Assembly: GCF_014332515.1 (NCBI RefSeq)
Contig: NZ_VFSD01000012.1
Coordinates: forward strand, 1 to 64,000
Origin: Pontibacter beigongshangensis
GTDB taxonomy: Bacteria; Bacteroidota; Bacteroidia; Cytophagales; Hymenobacteraceae
DNA length: 64,000 bases
Direction of reading: 5' to 3'
How positions within the stretch are numbered: position 1 is the first letter of the stretch; each line of letters begins with the position of its first letter. The position numbers and the translations under genes were made by a program. The notes beneath the pieces were generated by a model. That model was not told where the DNA came from, ran no database searches, and saw nothing but the letters and a program-made list of their open reading frames with translations. This document shows positions 36,380 to 45,708 of this stretch, in pieces.

Positions 36380-37655
36380 CAACCAACTAACCTGGGGAAC
36401 CGAAGAACACCCTACCCTGGAGGAGCTGCGCCAGTACCAGGAAGATGCCCTGCCTTCTGCCCTGAGCCAGGAGCTGGAGCAGCACCTGCTATCCTGTGAT
36501 GTCTGCACCGATGTGGTGGAGGGCATGATGCTGGCCGATCGTGCCAGCACCCGAAAGGCGGTGCACGCCATTAACTTCAGACTCCAGAACCTGAAACAGC
36601 CCAAAAAGAAGCGCCGGCTGCCGGCCATGCCTCTGCTCGATTGGCGTGCAGCTGCGGCCATAGTGGCATTACTCTGCTCGCTGGCGCTGGTTGTTTATTA
36701 CCAGTACACCCAGCTGGCCAAAGACCGGCCTGCTGCGGTAACTGTTGCAGAACAACCAGTTGAAATTTCTCCGGCTACGCCTGCTCCGGCATCAGAGGAG
36801 CTTACGCAGGAGGCTGTAGCTCCGCTGCCCGCCGCAGTTGAACCGGCACCTCCCCTTGCCACAGCCCGGCCACAGGCACGCACCAAGCCTACGCAGAGCA
36901 CAGCCCCACAGCCGCTGCACACCCTTATTTTTGAAGATGCTCCTGCCCTGGCAGAGGCAAATACAGACACTCAAACAGATAGCGCCGCCAGCCAACCCCC
37001 TGCCGCCAGCGGGAGCACACTCGCCGCAACTTCAGCAAGAGCAGCAGCCAGCAGACTGGCAAAAGCTCCTGAGAGCAGAAAAATAACCGGCAAAGTACTG
37101 TCGGAAAGTGGAGAAGGTCTGCCTGGAGTAACCGTGGTGATTAAAGGTGCCAATACCGGCGCTTCTACCGATGTAAATGGTCATTTTACCTTGCCTGCAC
37201 CCGCCGAGAGCGGCACCCTTGTGTTCAACTACATTGGCTACGAGCCTGCCGAGACTACCGTTGGGCCCGGCACCAGCATGGTGCAGGTTAATCTGTTCCC
37301 CAGCGCCAGCGCCCTGAACGAGGTGGTTGTAGTTGGCTACGGAACTGCCCGCGCCGCCGAAGCAGCAGCCCCCAGCCCTGTTGGAGGCACCAGAGCTTTC
37401 AACAAATACATCAAAGAAAATTTACGATACCCTGATGCAGCCAGAGAAGGCAGCGTAAAGGGCAAGGTAGAAGTGGCATTTACCGTTACGCCTGCCGGAC
37501 TACCAGGCAATCTCCGGATATTGAAGAGCCTGCACCCTGCCTGCGATGCCGAGGCAATACGCCTGGTAAAAGAAGGCCCCTCCTGGAAGCCAGCCACCAT
37601 CAACGGCAGTCCTGTTTCACAGGAGGTAAAAGTCTCGATTCGGTTTAAGCCGTAG
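36366..37655 (+). CDS. anti-sigma-like membrane protein fused to SusC-like and TonB C-terminal domains
   Basis: This 429-residue protein begins with a zinc-binding anti-sigma-like segment HxxxCxxC (His40, Cys44, Cys47). It crosses the membrane once (about 92-113). A Pro/Ala-rich periplasmic linker (about 120-235) is followed by a CarboxypepD_reg-like domain (about 239-311, GEGLPGVTVVIKG), a Ton-box-like NEVVVVGYG (318-326) and a TonB C-terminal domain (about 343-429, KYIKENLRYPDAAREGSVKGKVEVAFTV). Sequestering the overlapping sigma factor in the cytosol is the expected role of the head. The tail could read or energise an outer-membrane receptor. This fusion is unusual, and the mechanism is an inference. 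Confidence 0.85.
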   Translation: MSSHNNQLTWGTEEHPTLEELRQYQEDALPSALSQELEQHLLSCDVCTDVVEGMMLADRASTRKAVHAINFRLQNLKQPKKKRRLPAMPLLDWRAAAAIVALLCSLALVVYYQYTQLAKDRPAAVTVAEQPVEISPATPAPASEELTQEAVAPLPAAVEPAPPLATARPQARTKPTQSTAPQPLHTLIFEDAPALAEANTDTQTDSAASQPPAASGSTLAATSARAAASRLAKAPESRKITGKVLSESGEGLPGVTVVIKGANTGASTDVNGHFTLPAPAESGTLVFNYIGYEPAETTVGPGTSMVQVNLFPSASALNEVVVVGYGTARAAEAAAPSPVGGTRAFNKYIKENLRYPDAAREGSVKGKVEVAFTVTPAGLPGNLRILKSLHPACDAEAIRLVKEGPSWKPATINGSPVSQEVKVSIRFKP

Positions 37656-37673
37656 CAGGAGGAGTGCCGCCTC

Positions 37674-37720
37674 AATTATTCCAATGAAAACAGCCCTCCG
37701 GAGCTGTCTGCTGCTGCTGG
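37674..37720 (+). repeat. intergenic box repeat, copy 15 (forward)
   Basis: AATTATTCCAATGAAAACAG leads to CCCTCCGGAGCTG and a GCTGCTGCTGG tail. TTGATTGTTGATTG, the heptad seen in composites A and B, follows. With the next copy it forms an inverted pair. Confidence 0.75.
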
Positions 37721-37807
37721 TTGATTGTTGATTGATTTGGGATCATGATCAGCCGTGTGGGCTTGGGCTGAGGGGGGTTAGTTTAAAAGATGCGTGGTTA
37801 TTTGTGT

Positions 37808-37853
37808 AGCAGCAGTCTGAGCCTCTGGAGGGCTATTTTCATTCACATAATTT
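37808..37853 (-). repeat. intergenic box repeat, copy 16 (reverse)
   Basis: AGCAGCAGTC leads to GCCTCTGGAGGGC and then the AT arm. Together with copy 15 it encloses about 85 bp with AT arms facing outward. Confidence 0.7.
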
Positions 37854-37870
37854 GGTTTTGCTCTACCTCA

Positions 37871-37923
37871 AAAGCCCGACAGCCGGCCCACCCTAGATAA
37901 GGCGAGCCGGCTGTCGGGCTTTA
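37871..37923. terminator. bidirectional terminator between convergent genes
   Basis: A perfect 17-bp stem AAAGCCCGACAGCCGGC/GCCGGCTGTCGGGCTTT, flanked by A and T runs, serves the anti-sigma gene and SusD2. Confidence 0.85.
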
Positions 37924-37946
37924 ATAAAACCGGTATTGTTATGTAC

Positions 37947-39608
37947 TTAGTACCCAGGATTCTGTGGAACATCTGCATTGTTTAGGAGCAGCACAGTTGC
38001 TGGAATAGGGCGAAGTATTTTAAAAGCACCATCCTGCCCCTGAAACGGATCGAACCCGCGGTTGTACCAGTTTCTGATGTCTCGGTTATAGAGACGCGTG
38101 CGCTCCATCAAGGTGCCGGTACGCTTCAGGTCGAACCACCGGTGATACTCGCCAGCCAGTTCACGCGCTCTTTCATCAAGAATAAAGTCAATAGTTACAT
38201 CGGCAGGTTCAATTCGCATGGCCTCTTCGGCACCCGGTTTGGCAGCTCTTCTTCTTACCTCGTTAATGCGGGCGGCTGCTGTTCCGTTATCGCCTAACTT
38301 AAAATAAGCCTCTGCTGCAATCAGGTATGTTTCGCCCAGGCGTGCCAGGAAAATGTCGCGGGTACTGGTGGCACCTCCAAACACAGACTTAGGATCATCG
38401 AACTTCTTAATGGCAGGCGTGGCATTATCGAGGGCAGTGCTGTTATTGGCTTCCCAGGCCGGAGAATAAGGTATAACCTGTGCTCCGTTGCGTCGGTCAG
38501 GGTTTGCTGCCTTCCAGGCTGCAATGGCCTCAGGAGAGTTAGCCCATTTTGGTGCGTAGTAGAAGCGTACGTTCAATGTGTTGCGCTCCGTGCTCTTATC
38601 ATAATAGTCGTAATAGCGTTGGTAGAACTCTATCATGAACGTGGCATCGAATCGGGCATCATTTTCTGTAAACACATCGAAGGTATACATGGTTGGCACC
38701 AGGCGGTAGGCACGCTGCGGATAGCCTTGCGCTGCTCCCTGGCCACCCATATAGGGTCCGTACCAGTAGTTTTGGCTGTTACCTGTGCTCTGGGGGTTAG
38801 CCACTGATCCGGCATCGTACTGTATGGAAAACAGGATCTCAGGGTTGCGCTCGTTGCCAGGGAAAAACAGTTGCTCGAAAGACTGGCTCAGCGCCTGGCC
38901 AGCAATGGCAGCATCGGCAAACTGGGCAGCCTTGGCAAAATCGTCGGGGGCGGCAAAGCTTTCGTAGCCACGGGTTAGATGTGCTTTGGCCAGGTAGTGG
39001 CGCACGGCGCGCTTGGTAACACGGCCAAACTCAGTTGTAGTTTCCGGCACTAGTTCCAGCGCCTCGTTCATCTGGTTTATGATAAACGTATACACTTCCT
39101 GGGCCGAATTTCGTGGGAAAGCATCTACCGGGGCAGAAAAGCGATCGGTCACCAATGGCACGCCACCAAACTGTTGTACCAGCAGGAAATAATGGTATGC
39201 CCGCAAAAACTGTACTTCTCCCTTTCTGGTGGCAATAGTTGCCGAAGGTGCTGTTAGTTCGTTAAAATAGAGCGCGTTGTTGCAAACCTGAATACCGGCA
39301 TATACCCTACGATAGAAGTTTAAGATATCGGCATCTTCGGGGTTTAACTCACGATACTCGCTTATGCCCTTTGGCTGGGCATCCCGGCCCTCCACATACA
39401 TGTCTGTGCCTGCGGCAAATACCCAGGGGTCTGTGTACACAGGCCGTAGCGAAGCATACGAAGCATTCACAATTCTTTCATACCCTTCTGCCGTTGTGAA
39501 ATAGGCATCGGCCTCTATGTTGGATCTATTCTCCTCTTCCAGAAAATCATTGCAGCCTGCCAGAACAACTACTGCCACTAGCAGACTTAGTATATTAAAC
39601 TTCTTCAT
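37947..39608 (-). CDS. SusD-like surface glycan-binding lipoprotein (pair 2)
   Basis: This 553-residue RagB/SusD protein has a lipobox LAGC (Cys19). Family features include YFTTAEGYERIVNASYASLRP near the start, VQFLRAYHYFLLVQQFGGVPLVTD (about 130-155), the helical LGETYLIAAEAYFKLGD (about 415) and a C-terminal RARELAGEYHRWFDLKRTG. It lies 9 bp downstream of susC2 on the minus strand and would be its binding cap. It differs from SusD1 in most of the sequence, which suggests a distinct ligand, perhaps a shorter or differently decorated rhamnogalacturonan fragment. Confidence 0.95.
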   Translation of the reverse strand: MKKFNILSLLVAVVVLAGCNDFLEEENRSNIEADAYFTTAEGYERIVNASYASLRPVYTDPWVFAAGTDMYVEGRDAQPKGISEYRELNPEDADILNFYRRVYAGIQVCNNALYFNELTAPSATIATRKGEVQFLRAYHYFLLVQQFGGVPLVTDRFSAPVDAFPRNSAQEVYTFIINQMNEALELVPETTTEFGRVTKRAVRHYLAKAHLTRGYESFAAPDDFAKAAQFADAAIAGQALSQSFEQLFFPGNERNPEILFSIQYDAGSVANPQSTGNSQNYWYGPYMGGQGAAQGYPQRAYRLVPTMYTFDVFTENDARFDATFMIEFYQRYYDYYDKSTERNTLNVRFYYAPKWANSPEAIAAWKAANPDRRNGAQVIPYSPAWEANNSTALDNATPAIKKFDDPKSVFGGATSTRDIFLARLGETYLIAAEAYFKLGDNGTAAARINEVRRRAAKPGAEEAMRIEPADVTIDFILDERARELAGEYHRWFDLKRTGTLMERTRLYNRDIRNWYNRGFDPFQGQDGAFKILRPIPATVLLLNNADVPQNPGY

Positions 39609-39617
39609 TTCTTTAGA

Positions 39618-42600
39618 TTAAAATTTAACGTTAACACCAAACTGATAAACAATAGAGCTAGGGCCTGTGTTGTTCAGATTACCGTTTGTATTGTTCCTTA
39701 TAGTGGTAGTAGTCGGGTCTAAGCCAGCGGCATATTCCGGATCAAAGCCATCATAATCAGTGAAGACAAAGGGGTTCAAGATATTGGTGTAGATACGGAG
39801 GCCCTTAAGGCGCACACGCTCCAGCAAGGCTGCCGGCAGGCTGTAGCCTAACGATATGTTCTGCACTTTAAAGAACGAAGCATCTTTATAATACCCTACC
39901 AGACTCCAATAATCACCTGGCCGGCCGGGCAGCGGATACGAGTTAGAGGCTCTTGTTGGAGTTACATTGTTTGGCGACATATAGTAGTCTACATCCAGTT
40001 TATTACGGCCCCGGTCTGCCATGTTCGTAAATTCGGCATGGAACGGGCTATACACCTGGTGCCCCTGCCGGCCGAACAGAGAAGCAGACAGATCAAAGTT
40101 CAGGAAAGTTACCTGAGTAGAGAAACCTCCTACCCATTTCGGATCTTTCTGGCCAATTACTGCTCGGTCTTCGTTGTTGATAACCTGGTTGTTATCGATG
40201 TCCACTACCTTGGCCTGGCCTGGGATCTGGCGATACACTTCTGCCTGATCCCGCTCATTCTCCTGCCAGATACCATCGAAGATATAAGTATAGTTTACAT
40301 TTATGGGTTGTCCTATAAACCAGGCATCACCCCGCATATCTTCCTTGCCTGACAAGAGCTCTACAATTTCGTTTTTGTTTCTGGAGAAATTAAAGGTTGT
40401 TGTCCAGGTAAGCCTTCCGGTAGATACGTTAACTGTTCGCAAGGATAATTCCACACCCTTGTTCTTCACAGAGGCGACGTTGTCTATAACATCAGGATAT
40501 CCATTCTCTAGTGCAATCTGTCTTCTAAGTATCAACCCTTCCGAAAGCTTATTATAAACATCGACACTTCCCGTAATTCTGTTGTTCAGAAAGCCATAAT
40601 CCAGCCCAAGATTTAACTCTCGGGTTCGCTCCCATGTTAGCGAAGGGTTTGGCAGTTGATTTGGCGTGTAGCCCAAAGCCAACGCACCACCAAAGTCGTA
40701 GAAGGTAGGACTACTGAGGTTCATTTGAGTACCATATGGGTTTACGTTGTTGTTGTTACCGGAATAGCCTAAGCTAACTCTGGCCTTCAGATCAGACACA
40801 AAGCCCATATCCTGCATAAAATTCTCCTGCGATATTCTCCAGCCCAATGCCACTGATGGGAAAGATGCCCATTTATTTCCGGGAGACAGTTTAGAAGAAC
40901 CATCCCAGCGACTGGCCAATGTAACCAGATACCTATCTTTAAAGGCATAGTTTATCCTGGCCATGAAAGACAAAATAGTGAACTCACTGTACCCACTGGT
41001 GGAGCGCTCCCGTAAGGAGGCAGTTTCGAGGTTGTTGAAGGAAGAGTTAAAAGGTAAACCGCTTACCCTGTTAAAACTTGTCTCAGACTGATCCCGCTGC
41101 ATGCTGTGCAAGCCTGTAAAGGTAAAACTGTGCTCGTTTATCTCTTTGCGGGCAGTAATGATGTTGTCCATAATGTAGGAGAAGTTTTCTGACCGCGTGA
41201 GCTCAGCAGCCCCGGCCTGTAAACCGCGCGATTCCGTCATGGGTCCCCAGTAGCGCCCTTGCCTGGAAAACGATACACTTGGCGAAAAGGTAGAGCGCAG
41301 ATCGAGCCAGGATACCGGAGAGTATTGTAGATACAGGTTACCAACCCCGAAGTATCTCCTCGAATTGTTAACCGAGTTGGCATTATCTACCAACGGGTTC
41401 ACGGAACTGGTCATACTGGTAACGTTGGTCGTTCCCGGAATCGGAATCTGCCCTGGCCGGAATACCAGGTTGCCCTCGGCATCGTAAGGCGAGAAGATAG
41501 GGGCCATCCGGAAGGCATTGGTTACGGCCAGGTCGCTGCCGCGTTCAATCTCGGAAAGGGAGAAGTTAAAGTTTACGCCGGCAGCCCATTTTTCACTTAT
41601 TTTATGGTCTACGCTGGCCTTAAAGTTGTAGCGCTCAAAGTTATCGTTTATGAAGTTGCCTTTCTCGTTCTGGTAGCCTGCGCCGATTACATACTGCATG
41701 TTATTTTCGCTCATGCCGGCCACGGTCAGCCAGTGGTTGTTTTGCTTGCCAGTCTGCAACACCTGGTCGCGCCAGTTGGTGTACTTTTTCTCGGCAAGGA
41801 TCTGCGCCACGGCAGGGTTTTCGGCACCACCAATGGTGCTCGGGTAGTTGTTGTTGCCGGCAATTAGCTCCGGCACGATATAGGCATTCTGACGAAATTC
41901 CCACCATTGGTCGCCCTCCATAAAATCGGGCATGCGGGCCACCTGCCGGATACCGGTATAGCCGTCATACGAAATACTAGTGCCGCCTTTTACGCCGGTG
42001 CCTTGTTTGGTCGTAACGATCACCACCCCATTAGAACCACGCGAGCCATAAACTGCAGTAGAGGCCGCATCTTTCAGCACGTCCATTTTGGCAATGTCCT
42101 GTGGGTTCAGAAAGTTGATGTCCGGTACAATCACCCCATCTACCACATAGAGCGGCTGTGCATTGGTTAACGAGTTCTGCCCGCGTATCTGCACACTAAA
42201 ATTAGAGCCAGCCCTGCCGGAGCCGGAAGAAATATCGACACCGGCTACCTGCCCCTGCACCCCCTGCAGCGGGTTTACCGTGCCGCGCTCTGCAATGGCC
42301 TCACCGGCCACACTACCTACCGCCACCGAAACATCTGCTTTGTTCTGGGTACCATAGCCCACTACCACCACTTCTTTCAGCGCTTTTACATCGGGGGCCA
42401 TGGTTATATTAATAGTGGAGCGGTTGCGAACCGGAACCTCCTGCGGGGTGTATCCTACATAGGAAATCACCAGCACGGCATTCTGATTCGGCACTGCCAG
42501 TTGGAAATTACCGTCTAAATCGGTCGTGGTTCCCTGGGTGGTTCCTTTAATCTGAATAGCCACACCCGGCAACCCTTCGTTATTATCGCCAACAACCCTG

Positions 42601-42767
42601 CCCGAAACCGTTACACCAGATTGCTTAATGGAGTTGTCGAGGCGCAGGTTAAGGCTGGCATCGCTTGTTTCCCAGGCATATGCTGCAGCCTGGGTGCTTT
42701 GGGGGGCAAGCCCGAGCAGGGGCAGCGCCAAAAGCATGTATTGCGCATAGTGTACTCTTTTTTTCAT
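39618..42767 (-). CDS. SusC-like TonB-dependent receptor (pair 2)
   Basis: This 1049-residue protein has a signal (about 1-29), a CarboxypepD_reg-like domain (about 54-124, GRVVGDNNEGLPGV), a Ton box EVVVVGYGT (132-140), a plug domain with PLYVVDGVIVPD and KMDVLKDAASTAVYGSRGSNGVV, and a barrel ending in FGVNVKF. The N-terminal 130 residues are nearly the same design as SusC1. Three to four tandem CAGG-type operator units sit about 250 bp upstream, the strongest array in the window. Confidence 0.95.
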   Translation of the reverse strand: MKKRVHYAQYMLLALPLLGLAPQSTQAAAYAWETSDASLNLRLDNSIKQSGVTVSGRVVGDNNEGLPGVAIQIKGTTQGTTTDLDGNFQLAVPNQNAVLVISYVGYTPQEVPVRNRSTINITMAPDVKALKEVVVVGYGTQNKADVSVAVGSVAGEAIAERGTVNPLQGVQGQVAGVDISSGSGRAGSNFSVQIRGQNSLTNAQPLYVVDGVIVPDINFLNPQDIAKMDVLKDAASTAVYGSRGSNGVVIVTTKQGTGVKGGTSISYDGYTGIRQVARMPDFMEGDQWWEFRQNAYIVPELIAGNNNYPSTIGGAENPAVAQILAEKKYTNWRDQVLQTGKQNNHWLTVAGMSENNMQYVIGAGYQNEKGNFINDNFERYNFKASVDHKISEKWAAGVNFNFSLSEIERGSDLAVTNAFRMAPIFSPYDAEGNLVFRPGQIPIPGTTNVTSMTSSVNPLVDNANSVNNSRRYFGVGNLYLQYSPVSWLDLRSTFSPSVSFSRQGRYWGPMTESRGLQAGAAELTRSENFSYIMDNIITARKEINEHSFTFTGLHSMQRDQSETSFNRVSGLPFNSSFNNLETASLRERSTSGYSEFTILSFMARINYAFKDRYLVTLASRWDGSSKLSPGNKWASFPSVALGWRISQENFMQDMGFVSDLKARVSLGYSGNNNNVNPYGTQMNLSSPTFYDFGGALALGYTPNQLPNPSLTWERTRELNLGLDYGFLNNRITGSVDVYNKLSEGLILRRQIALENGYPDVIDNVASVKNKGVELSLRTVNVSTGRLTWTTTFNFSRNKNEIVELLSGKEDMRGDAWFIGQPINVNYTYIFDGIWQENERDQAEVYRQIPGQAKVVDIDNNQVINNEDRAVIGQKDPKWVGGFSTQVTFLNFDLSASLFGRQGHQVYSPFHAEFTNMADRGRNKLDVDYYMSPNNVTPTRASNSYPLPGRPGDYWSLVGYYKDASFFKVQNISLGYSLPAALLERVRLKGLRIYTNILNPFVFTDYDGFDPEYAAGLDPTTTTIRNNTNGNLNNTGPSSIVYQFGVNVKF

Positions 42768-43009
42768 GTTTCTATGTTTAAGTTTGCTCTTATTCTGAAA
42801 TATAATTCCGAAAATTCTTTCTGCTCACCACAATACACGCTAACACTATCAGGTTCAGCAAGTTACAGCGTCATGATCGTTTAGCTCATGTTATGACAAA
42901 GTTTAGATTAAAATTGATTATCAGATGACGAAAACATGCGTCTAAACCTGTTTCATCTCTTTAAACATCTGAAAATTCTTATAAATCTACCTGAACGCAG
43001 CTATATTCA

Positions 43010-43048
43010 TATCCTGCACCATCCTGCAGTATCCTGCATGTAACCTGC
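43010..43048 (-). promoter_or_regulatory. tandem operator array upstream of SusC2
   Basis: In gene sense, CAGGTTACATG is followed by CAGGATACTG, CAGGATGGTG and CAGGATATG. The CAGG elements are 11, 10 and 10 bp apart. It is the longest run of the shared motif and could be bound cooperatively. Confidence 0.55.
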
Positions 43049-43440
43049 TCAGGAGCCTGCATTCGAACAAACTCAACTTCAGACAGGCAAAAATTATTTA
43101 TAAAATCATATTTCATGGCCGCATTCTGAGGTACCGGCATATGGATATGCCTTTGGAAGTGACGCAGTATCTGTATTAAAGGAAAGGTAATTGAGTAGGT
43201 GTACGGAAAACAGCTTCAGCAGGGGACAAATCTGCTCTACTATTTCTAACAAGAGTTGCAGGCGCAGTCGCCTGATAAGAAGCTCGCTCACAGGAAGCAG
43301 TTTCCCTTTTGTGCGGGGCCGCCTTCAGCAAACATAGTCAGGATATGAGTGAGCCAGCATCAGGCGCTTTTTCACAGCACCGGCAAACCAGGTGCAGCAG
43401 CAGAAAGCAGAACAGGTCCTGCCGATGCTGCCACTCCAAA

Positions 43441-43488
43441 AAAATAATTTGAATCAATTTAGCCCTCCGAAGCCTCAGCAGCCACTGC
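43441..43488 (+). repeat. intergenic box repeat, copy 17 (forward)
   Basis: AATAATTTGAATCAATTTAG leads to CCCTCCGAAGCC and a CAGCAGCCACTGCT tail, which ends at the stop codon of the minus-strand propeller gene. Confidence 0.7.
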
Positions 43489-45270
43489 TCAGTAATGGGT
43501 GTGGTTCACGACGCTGCTTTTCAGGTAATCGAGGTTTTTCTTGCTGTCGCGGTTGCTGTAGGTGGCTTTGCCGGAGCCGTACACGCGCAGCATGCCACGG
43601 CTTAGGGTGATCACCTCTTCGGCTCCTTTGCCCATAAAATCGAACATGTGGAACACCGGGTCTGGAAAATAAAGCTCGCCTGCTCCCTGCTTGTTGAGCC
43701 TGAACTTAAACCAGAAAAGCTCATCATTGCCATCGCCGTGCCAGTTGCCTTTCACAAAGTCAGGGTTGCCGTTAATGGGGTTACCGGGCCACTTTTGCAG
43801 TAGCTTGCCTTGGTTGTCGAACCAGTAGAGCTGGCTCGAGAGGTAGGGTTCGTTTACTTGTCTGTTGCCGTAGGTTCTGCCGCCCACCACCACCTGCGGC
43901 CCCGGCCCCTGCTCCAGAAAATTGCCAACCTGTATCTGCTGCGCATGTTCCGCCACCTGCTGCCAGAGTATTTCACCGGTCATGCCATTGTACACAAACA
44001 CGCCGGTTTCGCTGTTGGCCGTTACAATATCCAGGTTGCCGTCTCCGTCTACGTCGCCGAACCTGTAGCTGTCGGCGTGGTCGTGGTTATCGTCGAGCAG
44101 CGCGAAGCGGTCCCATATCTTATTGCCTTTCGCATCGAGCAGCAGCGAACCTACCAGCACTTCGTCTATGCCGTCTTTGTTCAGATCAACCGGGTAGACG
44201 TAGTGGCCGAGGTTATCTTTTTTACGGTTCTCGGTGTGCTCCCAAAGCTTCTTCAGTTTGTCGGAAAAGGCGGTTATTTTAATGGTGCCGCCCATATCGG
44301 TAAACACCACGATGTGGTTTGGCTGGCCTTTGCTGAGCTTGCCGATGGCCAGCCGGAAGTTGTTGTAGACATGTGGCAGTGGCTGTGTGGGCCACTCAGT
44401 TTTGCGCTTAATCTTGCCGGTTTGCCCGTCGGCGATCACGAGCCACTCTTTGCCTTCCAGTTGTCGCCAGTGCACCACCTCGGCTTTGCCGTCCCGGTCG
44501 AAATCCCAGAGCACGCCCGGTGCCTCGAATTCAGACCGCTCTTTGGTGTATTCCTCCGGCGCTTTCCAGGACCAGAGCTCCTTGCCGCTGTGGTCAATCA
44601 TATGGGCTGAATAATCACGCGTCAGCACCAGAAGGTCTGTCTGGCCATCCCCGTTTACATCGCCAAACTTCACTGCGTTCGATTCCGGTATCTTATACTC
44701 CTTCAGCAGCTTTACTTCTTCGTGCAGCTGGTACGGCCTGATATCTTCCTCCGTCAGGTTGGGGTCTTTGCTCAGCACCAGCACATCTACGGCAGCACCT
44801 CGCTGGATGCGGGTAACTTTCACAACTGCTTTCCCGGCTTCTAGATTAAAGGAGCCGCCCTTTTTCCACGTTAGCTCTCCCCTGCCAAAAGTTTCAGAGG
44901 TAACCTGATCGTTCACCGCCACCTTAAAAGATCCCTTGTCCTCGCCCTGGCTCCGGACATAGAGATAATACGTTCCCGCCTCCGGCACCTGCACCTGCGT
45001 GAGCAGGTTGGTAGTCGATTTAAGCATCACAGCGGTATTATTGAATAGCCAGGGAGCCTTCAGCATACCGGCATCTGCGATGATATCTCCTTTGGGCAGG
45101 TCATACAGAAAATCTGAGGCCGGGATGATGACGGTGGCTGGCAATTCCCGAATTATTTCAATGGAATCGGCCTTCTGTGGCTGATTTACCGGCTGCTGCT
45201 TCAGGGTGGCCTGCACGGCTAACAGGGAGCTGCAGGCAATGGCGGCAAGAAGTATCTGCTTTCTTTTCAT
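43489..45270 (-). CDS. secreted beta-propeller protein with calcium loops (PL11-like, uncertain)
   Basis: The start is placed at codon 4 (45270, MKRKQILL) because it leads directly to a signal ending near AVQA (about 20). Residues about 55-190 form a beta-sandwich resembling a carbohydrate-binding module (AGTYYLYVRSQG). Later blades carry DxDxDG loops: DVNGDGQTD (about 210), DFDRDGKAE (about 263), DLNKDGIDE (about 365) and DVDGDGNLD (about 410). This is the architecture of lyase-like propellers, but the PL11 signatures of the other two copies (HDPQYR, YNQPPH) are not seen. It could be a distant rhamnogalacturonan lyase or a binding protein. It is transcribed with the GH106/rhaM arm. Confidence 0.65.
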   Translation of the reverse strand: MKRKQILLAAIACSSLLAVQATLKQQPVNQPQKADSIEIIRELPATVIIPASDFLYDLPKGDIIADAGMLKAPWLFNNTAVMLKSTTNLLTQVQVPEAGTYYLYVRSQGEDKGSFKVAVNDQVTSETFGRGELTWKKGGSFNLEAGKAVVKVTRIQRGAAVDVLVLSKDPNLTEEDIRPYQLHEEVKLLKEYKIPESNAVKFGDVNGDGQTDLLVLTRDYSAHMIDHSGKELWSWKAPEEYTKERSEFEAPGVLWDFDRDGKAEVVHWRQLEGKEWLVIADGQTGKIKRKTEWPTQPLPHVYNNFRLAIGKLSKGQPNHIVVFTDMGGTIKITAFSDKLKKLWEHTENRKKDNLGHYVYPVDLNKDGIDEVLVGSLLLDAKGNKIWDRFALLDDNHDHADSYRFGDVDGDGNLDIVTANSETGVFVYNGMTGEILWQQVAEHAQQIQVGNFLEQGPGPQVVVGGRTYGNRQVNEPYLSSQLYWFDNQGKLLQKWPGNPINGNPDFVKGNWHGDGNDELFWFKFRLNKQGAGELYFPDPVFHMFDFMGKGAEEVITLSRGMLRVYGSGKATYSNRDSKKNLDYLKSSVVNHTHY

Positions 45271-45279
45271 ATGGTACAA

Positions 45280-45708
45280 CGGTAAAGGCCACGCAGCTTG
45301 CGCAGCACGTATTGATGGCTACAGAGCAGGTTATCTGAGTCAGAATGACAGACTGTTGAAGTTGTTTATGGTCGTTCCGGACACTCGAATAGACCCTAAT
45401 CAATGATTTAAAGACCACACCTCAGGCGTGCCATTCAACCTAAATCCAATCGTTGCATGATGCCCCCGAAACAGAAGGGGAGTTGCTATGCCAGCTGGAT
45501 CAGGTTAATACTGATTATCAACCTCTGCAAAGATTCTTAAGTTATCTTACAAGGGCCAAGCACTTCCTGCAAGCCCCACTGTTGCCGACCTTCGGATAGG
45601 GAGAACCAGCAGCACCAAAACTTGCGAGAGCTATAAACAGCTTTGCGGAGAGTGCTCCCTTTTGCCGGATCCTATTGTGTTTTCGTAGTTGTCTTGTATC
45701 TTAAGAAC
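45280..45708. other. 429-bp gap between propeller and GH106 genes
   Basis: No gene was found. At about 45461-45560 two nested stems can be drawn (GCAT/ATGC with CCCC/GGGG, and AGGTT/AACCT), which may be a small structured RNA or chance. No box repeat or CAGG operator is present. Confidence 0.35.

Larger units (their letters stand above)
42768..43488. other. gap upstream of SusC2
   Basis: No supported gene lies in these 721 bp. The operator array at 43010-43048, an AT-rich leader (42900-43000) and the box repeat abutting the downstream 43489 gene are the recognisable elements. Confidence 0.55.

Noticed and set aside
45461-45560. TPP riboswitch
   Set aside because: AACCTGATC on the minus strand resembles the TPP 3' half, but spacing of the following CCAG/CTGG pairs is wrong, the CTGAGA half is not found, and the downstream genes have no link to thiamine.
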